Assembly (NCBI GenBank): GCA_031316255.1
Contig: JALDQW010000001.1
Coordinates: 3,505,485 to 3,569,484 of the forward strand
Length of the DNA: 64,000 nucleotides
DNA from: Nitrosomonas sp.
GTDB taxonomy: Bacteria > Pseudomonadota > Gammaproteobacteria > Burkholderiales > Nitrosomonadaceae
Reading direction: 5' to 3'
Shown piece after piece: positions 37,022 to 44,672 of this stretch. The notes below the pieces were generated by a model. The model made no database searches, was not told where the DNA came from, and was given only the letters and a program-made list of their open reading frames with translations. Numbering within the stretch: the first letter of the stretch is position 1; each line of letters opens with the position of its first letter. The translations under genes were made by a program, and so were the position numbers.

Positions 37022-38623
37022 TCACCGTAATTCAGAAAATATCAAACCAAATCGTTTGAGATAAACTTTTAGACGGTTAGTATCGTTGCTGCTGTTTTTC
37101 TGGCGTCTTGAAACATTGAACAGGATGCGGCCCGCTTCTGCCATGGTCTTGCAGTTTTTGCAAACCTGAATAACTTCGGCCAGTTGCAGCCGCTCGAACA
37201 AATCCAGCTGCTCAATGGCTTCCTCGCTCAGATATTTTTCTAATGCGTTGTGTGAATGATTGCCGTCATCCGCCGCCAGGCTTTTCCAGTCGGTCTGCAA
37301 TCGACTGATTTCATTGTTCACAATTTCTTCGGTGATTCGCCCGCCATCCGCCAGAATGGCCATTCGCATCACGCTTGCATTGAGATCCCTGAAGTTTGCA
37401 TGCCAGACTGCATTTGGCGCCATGCCAAAATCCAGATACCGCTTTAACGCCAGTTGATTGAAGCTGACTTTATATCCGATCAGTTGCGTGGCTTTTTTGA
37501 GTTCGTAATGAAGATTGGGCTCAAGATCCTCGATTCTGTCTTTAAGAGACGGCAATTCATACGTCCAGAGGTTGATGCGCGCTAATAAATCTTCTCTGAA
37601 CCTTCCATTTTTGACCTGTTCATGCAGCTTGCGATTGGTGCCCGCGATCAACTGAAAATCACTGCTGACTTCCTTGTCGCCACCGAACGGCATGAACACC
37701 TTGTCTTCCAGGGCGCGTAACAGCATGGCCTGCTCATCCAGACCCAATTCCCCGATTTCGTCCAAAAACAGCAGCCCGTTATTCGCCTCGCGCAATAAGC
37801 CAGTGCGCTCATTTTGCGCGCCGGTAAACGCCCCTTTCACATGACCGAACAATGCGGACATGGCGTTGTCGCCACGCAAGGTGGCGCAATTCACTTCGAC
37901 CAGGCGGCCGCTTAAATGCATGCGCTGCTGTTTCAGCGTATAGATTCTCTTGGCCAACCGTGATTTGCCAGCGCCGGTCGGGCCGGTCAACAGGATAGGC
38001 GCGGTTGAACGTAACGCGACTTGCTCGATTTGTTCAATCATTCGATTAAATGCTGCATTTCGGGTTTCGACGCCGCCTTTAAGATATTTGTTCGCCTCGT
38101 TCGCGTCATTAGCAAAACGTGAAGCAATCTGATCATATTTGGACAAATCCAGATCAATAATTTGTATGGAACCATACAATGCGTTCGGATCGCCTTGCTT
38201 GCCCGGAGAAGACTGCAACAGTTTTGCCGGAATAAATCGCGCTTCTGTCAGCAGAAACAGGCAAATCTGGGCAACATGCGTACCGGTGGTGATATGGACA
38301 AAATAGTTTTCGCGTTCCGGGTCAAAGGGATAAGCCTCGGCAAATGCATGCAGCTGGCTGTAGACCGTTTCAAAATCCCAGGGATCGTCATAATCGACGG
38401 CATATAAATTGACTTGCATGCCCGGCGAAAGCGCGCGAATATCTGCCGCAGTCAATTCGGCCAACGCCTGCTCGTGAACATGGTGAATGAGTTCCAGCCG
38501 CGCAAGTGGAAAATCCTTTTGCATCGCAACGGATACCGTTGGCCGCCACCGGCCAAACCTGCCCTTTCCCAGTCCGCCATGATCCAGCCGCGAACCCAGA
38601 ATACCAATTACAATATTATCCAA
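37022..38623 (-). CDS. rtcR: RtcR, sigma-54-dependent activator of RNA repair
   Basis: A 533-residue bacterial enhancer-binding protein. Residues 1-165 are the RtcR-type CARF domain (IGILGSRLDHGG, YFVHITTGTHVAQICLFLL) that senses RNA-damage ligands. The AAA+ core has Walker A GPTGAGKS (214-221), the sigma-54 contact loop GAFTGA (264-269) and Walker B-type LLFLDEIGEL. A helix-turn-helix lies at the C-terminus. It diverges from rtcB, and the intergenic region carries a sigma-54 promoter toward rtcB. In Salmonella RtcR responds to damaged tRNA ends. Confidence 0.95.
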   Translation of the reverse strand: MDNIVIGILGSRLDHGGLGKGRFGRWRPTVSVAMQKDFPLARLELIHHVHEQALAELTAADIRALSPGMQVNLYAVDYDDPWDFETVYSQLHAFAEAYPFDPERENYFVHITTGTHVAQICLFLLTEARFIPAKLLQSSPGKQGDPNALYGSIQIIDLDLSKYDQIASRFANDANEANKYLKGGVETRNAAFNRMIEQIEQVALRSTAPILLTGPTGAGKSRLAKRIYTLKQQRMHLSGRLVEVNCATLRGDNAMSALFGHVKGAFTGAQNERTGLLREANNGLLFLDEIGELGLDEQAMLLRALEDKVFMPFGGDKEVSSDFQLIAGTNRKLHEQVKNGRFREDLLARINLWTYELPSLKDRIEDLEPNLHYELKKATQLIGYKVSFNQLALKRYLDFGMAPNAVWHANFRDLNASVMRMAILADGGRITEEIVNNEISRLQTDWKSLAADDGNHSHNALEKYLSEEAIEQLDLFERLQLAEVIQVCKNCKTMAEAGRILFNVSRRQKNSSNDTNRLKVYLKRFGLIFSELR

Positions 38624-38657
38624 AATAATAATTTACTATCTTAAAAAATAATTTAGA

Positions 38658-38671
38658 TTACAAAATTGTAA
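38658..38671. promoter_or_regulatory. 14-bp palindrome, candidate upstream activator site
   Basis: TTACAAAATTGTAA is a perfect palindrome between rtcR and rtcB, about 90 bp upstream of the sigma-54 promoter. That distance suits an enhancer-binding site for RtcR. No second copy was clearly seen. Confidence 0.5.
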
Positions 38672-38759
38672 CGGCCACAAATCCTATCATTTTTAATGAA
38701 AAATATATTTCTTTATTAAAACATTATGTTACATAAATTTTAATTCGCTTCTAAAATGC

Positions 38760-38775
38760 TGGCATAGTAATTGCG
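38760..38775 (+). promoter_or_regulatory. sigma-54 promoter of rtcB
   Basis: TGGCAT, five bases, TTGCG matches the -24/-12 consensus (TGGCAC-N5-TTGCW) with exact spacing. It lies 117 bp before the rtcB start and points toward it, as expected for RtcR-driven expression. Confidence 0.88.
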
Positions 38776-38891
38776 AATATTAAAAGCAACCGGAGTGGCA
38801 CAGACTCACTGAAAAAATACCCCGGCAACCAGCCGGCGATACGGAATCGCAATTGAATCTGTTATCCGGGTAAAGTTTAGAAGGAGACACA

Positions 38892-40118
38892 ATGAAGACA
38901 ACATACGAAGTCATGGCTGAACAAAATCGTGCAGTAATCAAATCATGGACGCGGGGCGTTACATTTGACGACAATGCCCGGGAACAGGTGAAAAATCTTG
39001 CGGCCATGCCTTTTATTCATAAACATATCGCGATCATGCCGGACGTGCATTTGGGAAAAGGTGCGACCATAGGCAGCGTTATTCCGACCATAGGTGCGGT
39101 AATTCCTGCTGCTGTCGGCGTAGATTTGGGTTGCGGAATGATGGCAGTCAAAACCAGCCTGGTTGCAACAGACTTGCCGGATTCATTGACACATCTGCGC
39201 CATGAAATAGAAAAAAACGTGCCGCACGGGCGTTCGACAAATTTAAAGCGCGGACGGGACAAAGGCAGCTGGAACAACCTGCCTGACGACGTTGTACAGG
39301 CCTGGTTGTCGCTGAGCGACGATTTTGAGCGATTGTGCGAAAAACATCCCGTGTTGAAGAATACCAATAACATACAGCACCTTGGGACGCTCGGAACCGG
39401 AAACCACTTTATTGAATTATGCCTGGACGAATCAGACAATGTCTGGGTGATGCTGCATAGCGGATCGCGCGGCGTCGGCAATCGTATCGGCTCCGAGTTT
39501 ATCGCAAAAGCCAAGAAAGATATGGAACGGTGGTTTGTTCATTTACCGGACAGGGATCTGGCTTATATTCCCGAAGGAAGCCAACATTTTAACGACTATA
39601 TCGCCGCGGTTTCATGGGCGCAGAATTTCGCCCGGGTAAACCGTCAAGTGATGATGAACCGCACACTGGCCGCATTGCAAAAAATCATCGACAAACCCTT
39701 TTCTGCAGAACAGGAAGCGGTTAATTGTCACCACAATTATATTAGCCGCGAGCACCATTTTGGCAGCGATGTCTGGATAACACGCAAAGGCGCGGTTTCT
39801 GCAAAGCTGGGTGAGATGGGCATCATTCCAGGCAGCATGGGCGCAAGATCATTCATTGTGCGCGGCATTGGCAATGCCGAAAGTTTTTGCAGCTGCAGCC
39901 ACGGCGCTGGCCGGGTAATGTCGCGCGAAGAAGCCAAGCGCCGCGTATCTCTGGAGGAACACTTGACCGCTACCGAAGGCGTTGAATGCCGCAAGGACAG
40001 CAGCGTAATCGATGAAACACCGGCAGCTTACAAAGATATCGACAAGGTAATGGCGGCGCAATCCGATCTGGTCGAAATTGTGCATACTTTAAAGCAAGTT
40101 GTTTGTGTAAAAGGATAA
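38892..40118 (+). CDS. rtcB: RtcB, 3'-phosphate/5'-OH RNA ligase
   Basis: A 408-residue GTP- and Mn2+-dependent RNA ligase that rejoins cleaved tRNA and other RNAs. Conserved metal and nucleotide motifs are AIMPDVHLGKGATIGSVIP, GVDLGCGMMAV, GTLGTGNHFIE, CHHNYISREHH and FCSCSHGAGRVMSR, which contains the active-site His region. The family-wide ending IDETPAAYKDIDKVMAAQ is present. No rtcA or archease gene follows in the window. Ribosome site AGAAGGAG lies seven bases before the ATG. Confidence 0.97.
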   Translation: MKTTYEVMAEQNRAVIKSWTRGVTFDDNAREQVKNLAAMPFIHKHIAIMPDVHLGKGATIGSVIPTIGAVIPAAVGVDLGCGMMAVKTSLVATDLPDSLTHLRHEIEKNVPHGRSTNLKRGRDKGSWNNLPDDVVQAWLSLSDDFERLCEKHPVLKNTNNIQHLGTLGTGNHFIELCLDESDNVWVMLHSGSRGVGNRIGSEFIAKAKKDMERWFVHLPDRDLAYIPEGSQHFNDYIAAVSWAQNFARVNRQVMMNRTLAALQKIIDKPFSAEQEAVNCHHNYISREHHFGSDVWITRKGAVSAKLGEMGIIPGSMGARSFIVRGIGNAESFCSCSHGAGRVMSREEAKRRVSLEEHLTATEGVECRKDSSVIDETPAAYKDIDKVMAAQSDLVEIVHTLKQVVCVKG

Positions 40119-40124
40119 ACAGAC

Positions 40125-40235
40125 ATGAATATGCCGGACATTCAATGTTCCGGAGACAAGTATTTGGCCGGTTTTCACCACTCGCGGCGCTGGTTCAAAA
40201 AAGCCAGCCTGACACAGTTTATGTTTTTTAAATAG
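40125..40235 (+). CDS. possible 36-residue small protein or gene remnant after rtcB
   Basis: An ATG frame of 37 codons starts six bases after the rtcB stop with a weak AAGGATAA ribosome site (MNMPDIQCSG... ending FMFFK). It has no recognisable domain and no known homologue that I recall. It may be a short remnant of a lost operon gene. Confidence 0.3.
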   Translation: MNMPDIQCSGDKYLAGFHHSRRWFKKASLTQFMFFK

Positions 40236-40265
40236 GTGTATCGGTGTTGATAACCACCAAGTAAA

Positions 40266-40343
40266 GCGACTATAGCTCAGTCTGGGAGAGCTGCGGATAT
40301 GCGATATCCGTGAGTCGGCGGTTCGAATCCGCCCGTGAAACCA
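40266..40343 (+). ncRNA. tRNA-like element in the RNA-repair operon
   Basis: It has tRNA positions 8-9 (TA), a D-arm GCTC...GAGC with TGGG in the loop, an anticodon-like arm CGGAT-ATGCGAT-ATCCG (loop bases 34-36 GCG, U33 present), a short variable loop and a perfect T-arm GGCGG-TTCGAAT-CCGCC ending near CCA. The would-be acceptor strands (GCGACTA and CGTGAAA) do not pair, and one base is missing. It is therefore not a normal tRNA. It lies between rtcB and slipin in the same orientation and may be a decoy, sensor or substrate of the repair system. Confidence 0.7.
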
Positions 40344-40401
40344 CCCTGTAACGGTGTTTAAAGTGGAAAAGCTAGCGATAGCGAGTTGGTTCGAATCCAA
40401 C
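40341..40401 (+). ncRNA. second, shorter tRNA-like element
   Basis: Three consecutive stems: CCAC...GTGG (40341-40366), GCTA-GCGA-TAGC with a GNRA tetraloop (40371-40382), and a perfect T-arm GTTGG-TTCGAAT-CCAAC (40385-40401). It overlaps the CCA of the first element by three bases. No acceptor stem is visible. Its T-arm differs in sequence from the first but keeps pairing, which suggests selected structure. Confidence 0.55.
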
Positions 40402-40511
40402 ATATTGATGTAATACCCAGGTGCTTTCCTGCGAATGCGGCAAGCCGGACATGCTGATAGGTTGTTTACTATTTTCATGCTCCGGTCTGACGCAATCGGC
40501 TTCGGGTTTGC

Positions 40512-40586
40512 CATGGCTGAGGGTTTGTAAGTTGCGGAGATTGTTCGATGGCAAAACAAATTCCCCAAAGTGCACAATGAGCCATG
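40512..40586 (+). other. possible third structured segment before slipin
   Basis: CATGGCT (40512-40518) pairs with AGCCATG (40580-40586), and just inside GGGTTTGT can pair with ACAAATTCCCC with small bulges. This closes a long stem-loop. It may be part of the operon leader RNA; evidence is limited to base pairing seen by eye. Confidence 0.35.
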
Positions 40587-40632
40587 CCACACTCGAAGTT
40601 AGGAAAGCACCGTATACTCATTGGAGAAAGAA

Positions 40633-41796
40633 ATGTTATTTCAACAAAAATACATGGTTGCTGAAAACCAGAAAGGATTGCTGTACAAGGATAAAAAATT
40701 CATCAAGGTACTGGACGCCGGAAAATACCGCTTCTGGTCTGTCGACAAAGACTATGAATTAACACTTGTTGGCACAATCGCTGCAAACCGGGAGATTACC
40801 AGTGAAGAAGTATTATCGGTCATTGAATCGCATCCCGCCGAATTTTCCCGCCACGTGGATCTCTGGGAAACCGGTGCAGAAGAGATCGGCCTGGTTTATG
40901 AGCAAAATGTGCTCAGAGACATCAAGCTGCCTGGCCAGCATGGCGCCTATTGGAAAGGCGTCCGTAAAACCCGTATAGATAAAATCAATATCGGCAACGA
41001 TTTCAGCATTTCTCAACGCATGGCTGCGTTGATGCTCGGCGCTGAAAGCGCACCGTTGCGTCAATCGGCCAGCAAGACCATCTTTGCGGCCACCGTACCG
41101 GAAGATCATGTCGGTTTTCTGGAAATCGATGGCAAAGTGACTCGTACATTAAGTACTGGTACTTATGCCTGGTGGAAGTTCAGCCGCGTGCTGAATGTCA
41201 AGCTGTTTGATATGCGCCTGCAAAATATGGAAGTTAACGGCCAGGAAATACTGACCAAAGACAAAGTCAGCCTGCGTATCAATTTATCGGCCATCTGGCA
41301 AATCGCCAATGCCGATCTGGTGCGACAGTCATTGACGGATCACACCGATTATCTGTACCGGGAAATGCAACTGGCCTTGCGCACCGTTGTGTCGACACAA
41401 ACACTAGACCAGTTACTCGCGGATAAAAACCTGTTGAACAGTCAGATAAAGGCTTTGGTTTCAGCCAAAGCGCAAGAATATGGCATCAGTGTTAAAACAG
41501 TTGGCGCCCGCGACATTGTGCTGCCCGGTGAAATGAAATCGATTCTGGCCCAGGTGGTTGAAGCCGAGAAACTGGCTGAAGCGAATTTAATCAAACGCCG
41601 CGAAGAAACGCAGGCAACCCGTTCATTGCATAACACAGCGAAAGTGATGGAAAACAACCCGATTCTGCTGCGATTGAAAGAACTGGAAAGTCTGGAAAGA
41701 ATTACCGGGCAAATCAGTACGCTGAATGTATATGGCGGGCTGGATGGCGTCATGAATGATATGATAAAACTGACCAGCCGTACAAATAACCCTTGA
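40633..41796 (+). CDS. slipin (SPFH/band-7 family) of the RNA-repair operon
   Basis: A 387-residue SPFH protein; the ATG at 40633 is chosen because GGAGAAAG lies just ahead. The band-7 core runs about 155-330 (TVPEDHVGFLEIDGKVTRTL, VSLRINLSAIWQIANADLV, QLALRTVVSTQTLDQLLADK, DIVLPGEMKSILAQVVEAE) and is followed by a coiled C-terminus. No clear membrane helix was seen at the N-terminus, unlike typical stomatins. Slipins recur in RtcB operons; their role there is unknown. Confidence 0.88.
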   Translation: MLFQQKYMVAENQKGLLYKDKKFIKVLDAGKYRFWSVDKDYELTLVGTIAANREITSEEVLSVIESHPAEFSRHVDLWETGAEEIGLVYEQNVLRDIKLPGQHGAYWKGVRKTRIDKINIGNDFSISQRMAALMLGAESAPLRQSASKTIFAATVPEDHVGFLEIDGKVTRTLSTGTYAWWKFSRVLNVKLFDMRLQNMEVNGQEILTKDKVSLRINLSAIWQIANADLVRQSLTDHTDYLYREMQLALRTVVSTQTLDQLLADKNLLNSQIKALVSAKAQEYGISVKTVGARDIVLPGEMKSILAQVVEAEKLAEANLIKRREETQATRSLHNTAKVMENNPILLRLKELESLERITGQISTLNVYGGLDGVMNDMIKLTSRTNNP

Positions 41797-41814
41797 GTAT
41801 TTTGTCAACAGCCC

Positions 41815-42375
41815 CTAATACACTTCGGTCGCCAAACGCAATAATTGTGCACTTAAAACCAGGCCAACTTTCTTGGCCTGCGTAAGATTAGCCTCAAATG
41901 TAATTCTGCCGTCATTAACATTCATATTGAGCATGACACCATGAAAACTGGCGCCGGGACTGTCAGCGACGGTCAGGATCGGATAATTTGCCAGGCTGTT
42001 CACGATATCGGCGAAATGGTGCGCCTCGGACTGTGTGATAAAAACAAATTGGCACGGAATCAGTTTCTCCCGTTGATCGACTCTATGAACTACAATCGCC
42101 CGGTCATAGATTGTTTTTTGCTGCAGTAAAAAATCCAGTTTTTTGCCAAAAGGATCGTTACCATAAATACATAAGTTAAAAGTGGCAAAACTTTGATCGG
42201 GCCAGGTTGTAAATACGGAAAAGTTATACAAAAAAGCGGATTTCAGCGTATATTCATCAGGCTGCGAGGAATATGTCTTTGTCGGTAAAAACAGCATTAT
42301 ACTGACAAGCAAAAGCCAGCATTTCACCCGTAATGGCTTTTTTGCACTATTATTTTTGCACGTATTAAATGGCAT
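41815..42375 (-). CDS. YfiR-like periplasmic protein (DUF4154)
   Basis: A 186-residue protein from the ATG at 42375; a TTG frame to 42405 is less likely. A signal helix (about 17-32) is followed by a DUF4154/YfiR domain: LKSAFLYNFSVFTTWPD, LCIYGNDPFG, CQFVFITQSE and ILTVADSPGASFHGVMLNM. YfiR in Pseudomonas is a periplasmic repressor of a CHASE8 diguanylate cyclase. Here it follows a TonB receptor, as does the second YfiR gene at 51.3 kb, but no CHASE8 partner is adjacent; the one at 55906 is about 13 kb away. Confidence 0.87.
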   Translation of the reverse strand: MPFNTCKNNSAKKPLRVKCWLLLVSIMLFLPTKTYSSQPDEYTLKSAFLYNFSVFTTWPDQSFATFNLCIYGNDPFGKKLDFLLQQKTIYDRAIVVHRVDQREKLIPCQFVFITQSEAHHFADIVNSLANYPILTVADSPGASFHGVMLNMNVNDGRITFEANLTQAKKVGLVLSAQLLRLATEVY

Positions 42376-42392
42376 ATATACTGACAGGATTG

Positions 42393-44369
42393 TTAGAAGC
42401 GCCAAATAATCCGGCCATAGAGACTGCGTTGAATTTGCGCCGGCACGGTTTGTATAATCTCGGGCATATACTCAAGATGGTGCGATTGCAACAAATTCTG
42501 ACCGATCAATGATAATTCCAAACCAGCTACTGGATGCCATGCTAGTCGTAAATCAAGTGTTTGGTAACTATCAACATTCAGCCCGGGTAATTTGTCGATA
42601 TGGCGAAAGAACGCATCCAGTTCAATATTGTGGGTAATATCCAGTTGTGATCGAAGTGTGAACTGATGTCTGGGGTCTTTACCCGATTCTACTTCATGGC
42701 CCAGAGGGGCTTGATTTCTAATCTGCAAATGACTATAGCTTGGCATAAATCTTAATCTTCTGGATGCGTCCCATCTACCGTAAATTTCGAAGCCGAATAT
42801 CTCGGTATCTCGTTGACTGAATAATTGCGCAGTTTCCGATGAGGTTTCGAACTCACTGATCGAATGATTGTAATCATTGAAAAATCCTGAAATTTCAACG
42901 GAAAGATTCGATGTCAGTTGATGTTTGTATCCGGTCTCAAATCCCCATAACGTTTCAGCGACAAGATCGGGATTGCCAATCAGTCTGAGAAACTCTGCGC
43001 CATTCCGGATAAAACGATTACCATCACGCTCGAAACGCGAGGGTAATCGTACGGCGCGTATTATTGAAGCCCAAATTGTTTGCTTGATATTGGGCGTCCA
43101 TAGTACCCGGAAAGTGGGGAGAAAATTATCATGTGCAAAGGTGTTATCCAAAAATTTAAGACCGGCGACTACTTTTAGATGGTCTTCGATAAATGGAATT
43201 TCAGTTTGAGCGAAGATATTGGTGGTTTGTATGATGCGACTGGTCGGTTCAAAAGAAATCGGTAGACCAGCGTTTAAATGATCTCTGGTCCAACGGTAAC
43301 CGACACCCCACAAAAACTCCTGACGAAACGGCAGCGTCAATGGAAACCGGTGTTGAAAATCGATATCAAAGGTATGCCGGCGCTCGCGAAAAGATAATTC
43401 ATTTCGTCGGTTATGATCATAATACGCTTGCAGGGTCATGTTGGAATTTTTACCAGTGATGCGATTCCAGCGCATGAGAGCATGACCGCCCGCCAGATTA
43501 ACATCTTCTGTCTGAGTAACCAGTGTACCTGGAACCGTTTGGTACACTAAACTGGTTTTTTGACCAGCCTTGCCACTATGGTATTGTCCTTGGAATGTAA
43601 CTTCGTTTTGGTTATTAATATACCAGTCAGCTCGCATGCCCAAGGTTCCCATGCGCCAACTGTCATGCGCGCCTGCTTGACTATGACTATTGTCTCGCAC
43701 AAAGCCTTTGGCAAAAACACGGTAATGAAAATCTTCACCGATTTTTCCGCCATGACGAAGCGTGGTAAAACCGCGCTCTTCGCTGCCACCGCCGCCTGAA
43801 ACCAGAGTGCCTTGTGTGTCGTTTGACTTTTTGGTAATAATATGTATCGCGCCGTTGGCGGCGTTTGCACCCCAAATCGTGCCACTTGGGCCCCGTACAA
43901 CCTCTATGCGTTCAATATCTTCAAGCGGAAGATCCAACGACTCCCAAAAAGTACCGGCAAACAAAGGGGAAAAAACTGTCCGACCATCAATCATTACCAA
44001 CAGATCATCTGAAAACCGCCCGCTAAAACCACGTGATGTGACCGACCATTTACTGGCATCAATACGCGCAACATTCAATCCGGGCGCCATACGTAATAAC
44101 TCGGGAATACTGTTTGCAGTGGAGCGGCGAATGTCTTCCTGAGAAATGACAAATACAGCAGCCGCCGTATCACGCTGGTTTTGAGGTTTTCGCGATACCG
44201 TAGTTATGGTAACATTCATTAAATCCTCAAGCGACATATCCATTATCTTGGAATCCAATGAAACATCTTGTGTTGCAAAACTAATATTTGCCAGCAAACA
44301 AAAAGCCAAAAAATATAAAAATCGTTGTACCCTGGGTATTGTTTGGCTATCTATAATTATCGATTTCAT
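42393..44369 (-). CDS. TonB-dependent outer-membrane receptor linked to YfiR
   Basis: A 658-residue receptor. Signal peptide at about 1-32 (ending NISFA), then MSLEDLMNVTITTVSRKP, plug domain (VFVISQEDIRRS, LLRMAPGLNVARID, RIEVVRGPSGTIWGANAANG) and barrel ending IIWRF. It is the most divergent of the four receptors in the window. Its stop lies 18 bp before the YfiR-like gene, so the two are probably co-transcribed. Ligand unknown. Confidence 0.93.
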   Translation of the reverse strand: MKSIIIDSQTIPRVQRFLYFLAFCLLANISFATQDVSLDSKIMDMSLEDLMNVTITTVSRKPQNQRDTAAAVFVISQEDIRRSTANSIPELLRMAPGLNVARIDASKWSVTSRGFSGRFSDDLLVMIDGRTVFSPLFAGTFWESLDLPLEDIERIEVVRGPSGTIWGANAANGAIHIITKKSNDTQGTLVSGGGGSEERGFTTLRHGGKIGEDFHYRVFAKGFVRDNSHSQAGAHDSWRMGTLGMRADWYINNQNEVTFQGQYHSGKAGQKTSLVYQTVPGTLVTQTEDVNLAGGHALMRWNRITGKNSNMTLQAYYDHNRRNELSFRERRHTFDIDFQHRFPLTLPFRQEFLWGVGYRWTRDHLNAGLPISFEPTSRIIQTTNIFAQTEIPFIEDHLKVVAGLKFLDNTFAHDNFLPTFRVLWTPNIKQTIWASIIRAVRLPSRFERDGNRFIRNGAEFLRLIGNPDLVAETLWGFETGYKHQLTSNLSVEISGFFNDYNHSISEFETSSETAQLFSQRDTEIFGFEIYGRWDASRRLRFMPSYSHLQIRNQAPLGHEVESGKDPRHQFTLRSQLDITHNIELDAFFRHIDKLPGLNVDSYQTLDLRLAWHPVAGLELSLIGQNLLQSHHLEYMPEIIQTVPAQIQRSLYGRIIWRF

Positions 44370-44672
44370 CTGGAATTTCGGTCGTAAACTAAAATCATAA
44401 GTTAAATAATAGCTTTCTTTTCATCTGGTTATAGGCGAAAGAAAATTTGGTTTCATGTCGCCATTTCAAGAATGAAAACCCCTGTGTCAATCGACGTTGA
44501 AAAAGCATATTTGAAAGATTATTTGCACGACAAGCTTAAACTTAATCTGAGATCATTATTTGCACTTGTATACTTTTGAGAGCAATTCCGAAAACGCAGT
44601 ATCTAACTGTTTTTGCTACAAAATCGGGAAACCCGATATTCAAACGTTTTCAGAACCGGTTGAGCACCGGAT
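44370..44672. other. intergenic region, receptor promoter and nadE 3' end
   Basis: A 303-bp stretch upstream of the receptor and downstream of nadE's stop, both minus-strand. A small hairpin ATCGGG-aaa-CCCGAT lies near 44622-44636. No terminator T-run or promoter motif stands out. Confidence 0.5.

Noticed and set aside
40266-40343. A functional tRNA-Arg gene
   Set aside because: D, anticodon and T arms are present, but the acceptor strands do not pair and one base is missing, so it is called tRNA-like only.
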